In this document: one piece after another, positions 45,261 to 46,839 of the stretch
How positions within the stretch are numbered: the stretch's first letter is position 1
Layout: every line of letters begins with the position of its first letter
Translations under genes and position numbers: made by a program
The notes under the pieces: model-generated
The model's database searches: none
Told to the model about the DNA's origin: nothing
What the model saw: the letters and a program-made list of their open reading frames with translations, nothing else
Virus record (IMG/VR): IMGVR_UViG_3300042868_007577
Location: 1 to 46,839 of that record
Strand: one strand, 5' to 3'
Length of the DNA: 46,839 nucleotides
From: a virus

Positions 45261-45429
45261 GATTATCTTCTATCCATTTATTGAGTAAATATTTCCTAAC
45301 AAATATCGGCATCCTCTCAAAATCTTGATAAGAAACTTTTAACAATGTTGTTAGATAATAAAATTCGTCGATTTGACTCTTCCTATACTCAGAAGAAAGG
45401 GCGAAAAAAGTCGACCCCAAAACCAACAT
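45250..45429 (-). CDS. Overlapping frame of the tail chaperone (frameshift extension)
   Basis: In the +1 frame relative to the chaperone gene, 59 codons run from an ATG at 45429 to a TAA at 45252-45250, overlapping its last 41 bases. Conserved-looking parts are DEFYYLTTLLKVSYQDFE and MPIFVRKYLLNKWIE, the kind of short helical tail found on second-frame tail chaperones. A ribosome slip +1 at TTT-CGC (45409-45401) would join it to the chaperone, giving about 293 residues. Independent translation from the ATG is also possible, but the AGGAG is 15 bases away, rather far. It sits exactly between the tube and tape-measure genes, where lambda G/GT and related pairs use frameshifting. Not proven. Confidence 0.7.
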   Translation of the reverse strand: MLVLGSTFFALSSEYRKSQIDEFYYLTTLLKVSYQDFERMPIFVRKYLLNKWIEDNQKD

Positions 45430-46132
45430 TCACTGTTAGTTTTTCTCCTGACGGGGCCATAATAGTTTTGTTCATGTCTAATCTTGGTTCATTTTCATTC
45501 ATAAAATTTCTAATGAATTTAGAATCCGCAATTGGCATTGACTCAATAAATTTAGCAATCTGAGATTTGTCTCTTGAACCATCAACCTCTAAAATTTCTC
45601 TCTCCATTCTCCACGTAACCCTTGGAACAACTCTACCTTGTGGGTATGTTGACGCTAATCGATTGATGTCTTGAATTTCACCATAAGTTAATGGTTTAAT
45701 TTTAATTGTTGATTGTGATTTTGGTAACATGATTGTAAAGGTACCATCTTCACCTGGTTTTTGATTTCCAACAATTGACAATTCATCCAACACAACTGTA
45801 GTTTGGAATTGTTTTTTAGTTGTTGGGTCAGTAACATTTAAAGTTATTTCAGGACCAAAAGCAGTATTTCTTAAAAAGATAAGAATTGCTTCAACATCAC
45901 CTTCAACTAATTCTTCAACTTTAATATCTGGCTCATATATTTTGGCTCTCAATAAAGTCATTGTTAAGTCATTAGACCCTCCCATAAGAATGTTCTCATC
46001 GGAAGCAGTAAGATAACCAACTTTAATCGCTTTCTTTTTATTTTTGTAAAATACTCCTTGTGAAGGTAGTTGAACCACGTCGTGTGGTAGTGTAAAATTT
46101 TCTTGACCGTAGTCTCTTGCTTGATTTTCCAT
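45389..46132 (-). CDS. Tail/baseplate-hub assembly chaperone, T4 gp26-like
   Basis: The 247-residue product resembles the T4 baseplate gp26-type family: a start with LPHDVVQLPSQGVFYKNKKK, then VGYLTASDENILMG, VEELVEGDVEAILIFLRN and FGPEITLNVTDPTTKK, ending FRPFF. In T4 such proteins help assemble the hub; in other tailed phages the gene at this position is the tail-assembly chaperone that coats the tape measure. The start is an ATG at 46132, right after a terminator. Its last codons overlap a second open frame (see the extension at 45250-45429), pointing to frameshifting as in lambda-type chaperones. Confidence 0.8.
   Translation of the reverse strand: MENQARDYGQENFTLPHDVVQLPSQGVFYKNKKKAIKVGYLTASDENILMGGSNDLTMTLLRAKIYEPDIKVEELVEGDVEAILIFLRNTAFGPEITLNVTDPTTKKQFQTTVVLDELSIVGNQKPGEDGTFTIMLPKSQSTIKIKPLTYGEIQDINRLASTYPQGRVVPRVTWRMEREILEVDGSRDKSQIAKFIESMPIADSKFIRNFMNENEPRLDMNKTIMAPSGEKLTVNVGFGVDFFRPFF
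45403..45409 (-). other. Possible +1 ribosomal slip site
   Basis: The minus strand reads TTTTTTC followed by GCCC, so frame 0 is TTT TTT CGC. A phenylalanine tRNA (which prefers UUC) could shift from UUU to UUC, helped by the rare-looking CGC codon next in line. A stop (TGA) follows four codons later in frame 0. Confidence 0.5.
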
Positions 46133-46142
46133 ATAAAAAAAT

Positions 46143-46170
46143 AACCGTAAAGTTTATTAGCTTTACGGTT
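46143..46170 (-). terminator. Intrinsic terminator after the tail-tube gene
   Basis: A 10-base stem (AACCGTAAAG with CTTTACGGTT) with an 8-base loop is followed on the minus strand by ATTTTTTTATATG. It lies between the tube and chaperone genes and probably keeps tube transcripts abundant relative to downstream genes. Confidence 0.9.
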
Positions 46171-46204
46171 AAATATAATTACGTATAATTTTATGTAAAT
46201 AGTA

Positions 46205-46693
46205 TTAGTATACTAACACACATCTATCCATTCTTAAAGAAGCTGTGATATCAGCCAACGCATCTTGACTATAAGATAACGAACCAAAGTTTACATCAGT
46301 TAAGAAAGTTCCATAGAGAATCCATTTCTCAACAACAACTCCTGTAGGGTCTAACATTTCAAGGTCGATATCTTTTTTGTAACCTGCAGCATAACCCATA
46401 CGACCTGTCACCGATTCAGCGTGTAAACGAACCCACTCCATAAGAGCTTGAGCTGCTGATGGTCCAATAGGGTCACGGAACTTAACACTAATTGGGTCCC
46501 AGTTAAATCTACCTGCTACGAATGTAGATGTATTTAAAAATTGTATTTCAGTTGCACCAATCTTGATAGACGGTCTTGAAGCGCTTTCAACAAACCATTC
46601 GTTGATACCTAAACTTGACGGAAACCTTAAAATGAAACGGTTCTGGCGTTTCGGTTCGTAAGGTATCGGCATTTTCATTAATAAATCAGCCAT
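46205..46693 (-). CDS. Tail tube protein gp19-like
   Basis: The 162-residue protein matches T4 gp19, the subunit of the rigid inner tail tube. Typical features are KRQNRFILRFPSSLGINEW, a beta strand around RPSIKIGATEI, the WDPISVKFRDPIGPSA loop with ALMEWVRLH, and the C-terminal strands LTDVNFGSLSYSQD and ADITASLRMD. Length equals that of T4 gp19 (163). The start is an ATG at 46693 in a T-rich leader (TTAAAATAACATG on the minus strand). It is flanked downstream by a strong terminator, which suits a protein needed in many copies. Confidence 0.93.
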   Translation of the reverse strand: MADLLMKMPIPYEPKRQNRFILRFPSSLGINEWFVESASRPSIKIGATEIQFLNTSTFVAGRFNWDPISVKFRDPIGPSAAQALMEWVRLHAESVTGRMGYAAGYKKDIDLEMLDPTGVVVEKWILYGTFLTDVNFGSLSYSQDALADITASLRMDRCVLVY

Positions 46694-46733
46694 GTTATTT
46701 TAATTTTTTTTTGTTTTTTTTGTTGTTTATATC

Positions 46734-46745
46734 CTATAAATATAG
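46734..46745 (-). promoter_or_regulatory. CTATATTTATAG motif upstream of the tail-tube gene
   Basis: The minus strand reads CTATATTTATAG, about 41 bases before the ATG at 46693. It is the only copy of the TATTTAT set that sits at a normal promoter distance; no TTTG lies 20 bases upstream, so it is not a host-type promoter. Confidence 0.45.
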
Positions 46746-46794
46746 TCTTGTTAAAAAATTTTTCTCTTTACTTTTATTTTGTCGAGATTATAAT

Positions 46795-46839
46795 CTACTT
46801 ATATTCCTTTTTAACGCCTCCAGCAGTAGAATAAGTCTT
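46795..46839 (-). CDS. Possible last codons of an upstream gene
   Basis: From the right edge, one frame reads KTYSTAGGVKKEYK and then stops at TAG (46797-46795). It could be the C-terminus of the gene that precedes tail tube, where T4 has the sheath gene, but 14 codons are too few to tell. Confidence 0.3.
   Translation of the reverse strand, partial: KTYSTAGGVKKEYK

Overview
The window is a strongly AT-rich piece of a large T4-like myovirus (contractile tail, virulent-type gene set) that probably infects a member of the Bacteroidota, most likely a flavobacterium. The viral assignment rests on recognisable T4-type proteins: tail tube gp19, baseplate chaperone gp26, baseplate wedge gp53, gp25 and gp6, UvsX, gp32-like ssDNA-binding protein, RNase H/5'-3' exonuclease, DnaB-type helicase and class I ribonucleotide reductase. 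The host inference rests on SprB-type repeats (known from flavobacterial gliding adhesins), on Bacteroidota-type promoters (TTTG, 20 nt, TATATTTR) in front of two replication genes, and on the near absence of well-placed Shine-Dalgarno sequences.

All supported genes lie on the minus strand, so transcription runs from right to left. From the right: the last codons of an unknown gene, the tail tube gene, a tail/baseplate-hub chaperone with an overlapping second reading frame that looks like a programmed frameshift extension, and a tape-measure candidate. Then come three baseplate hub/tube-cap genes: a 1680-residue protein carrying an OmpA-like domain, a small gp53-like wedge protein, and a 2451-residue hub protein with a TIG/IPT domain. 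Two small genes of unknown function follow.

A replication and nucleotide module (about 21.0-29.6 kb) sits in the middle, bounded on both sides by intrinsic terminators: ssDNA-binding protein, a small unknown gene, UvsX, 5'-3' exonuclease, an unknown gene, helicase, NrdB, NrdA. It supplies recombination-dependent replication and deoxynucleotides.

To the left, the baseplate wedge continues: gp25, gp6, then five large proteins of unknown detailed function (one with an unexpected cluster of membrane-type helices, one with a PKD domain) and a P2 gpI/gp7-like wedge protein. The left end is a fibre/adhesin cassette with three different repetitive architectures side by side: seven SprB-like repeats, a Thr/Pro-rich stalk, and a collagen-like Gly-X-Y protein that runs off the window. 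Many neighbouring genes are joined by TAATG or ATGA overlaps, suggesting translational coupling.

No tRNA, CRISPR array, integrase, insertion sequence or origin was seen. No gene-free stretch exceeds 300 bases; the longest are about 110-145 bases.
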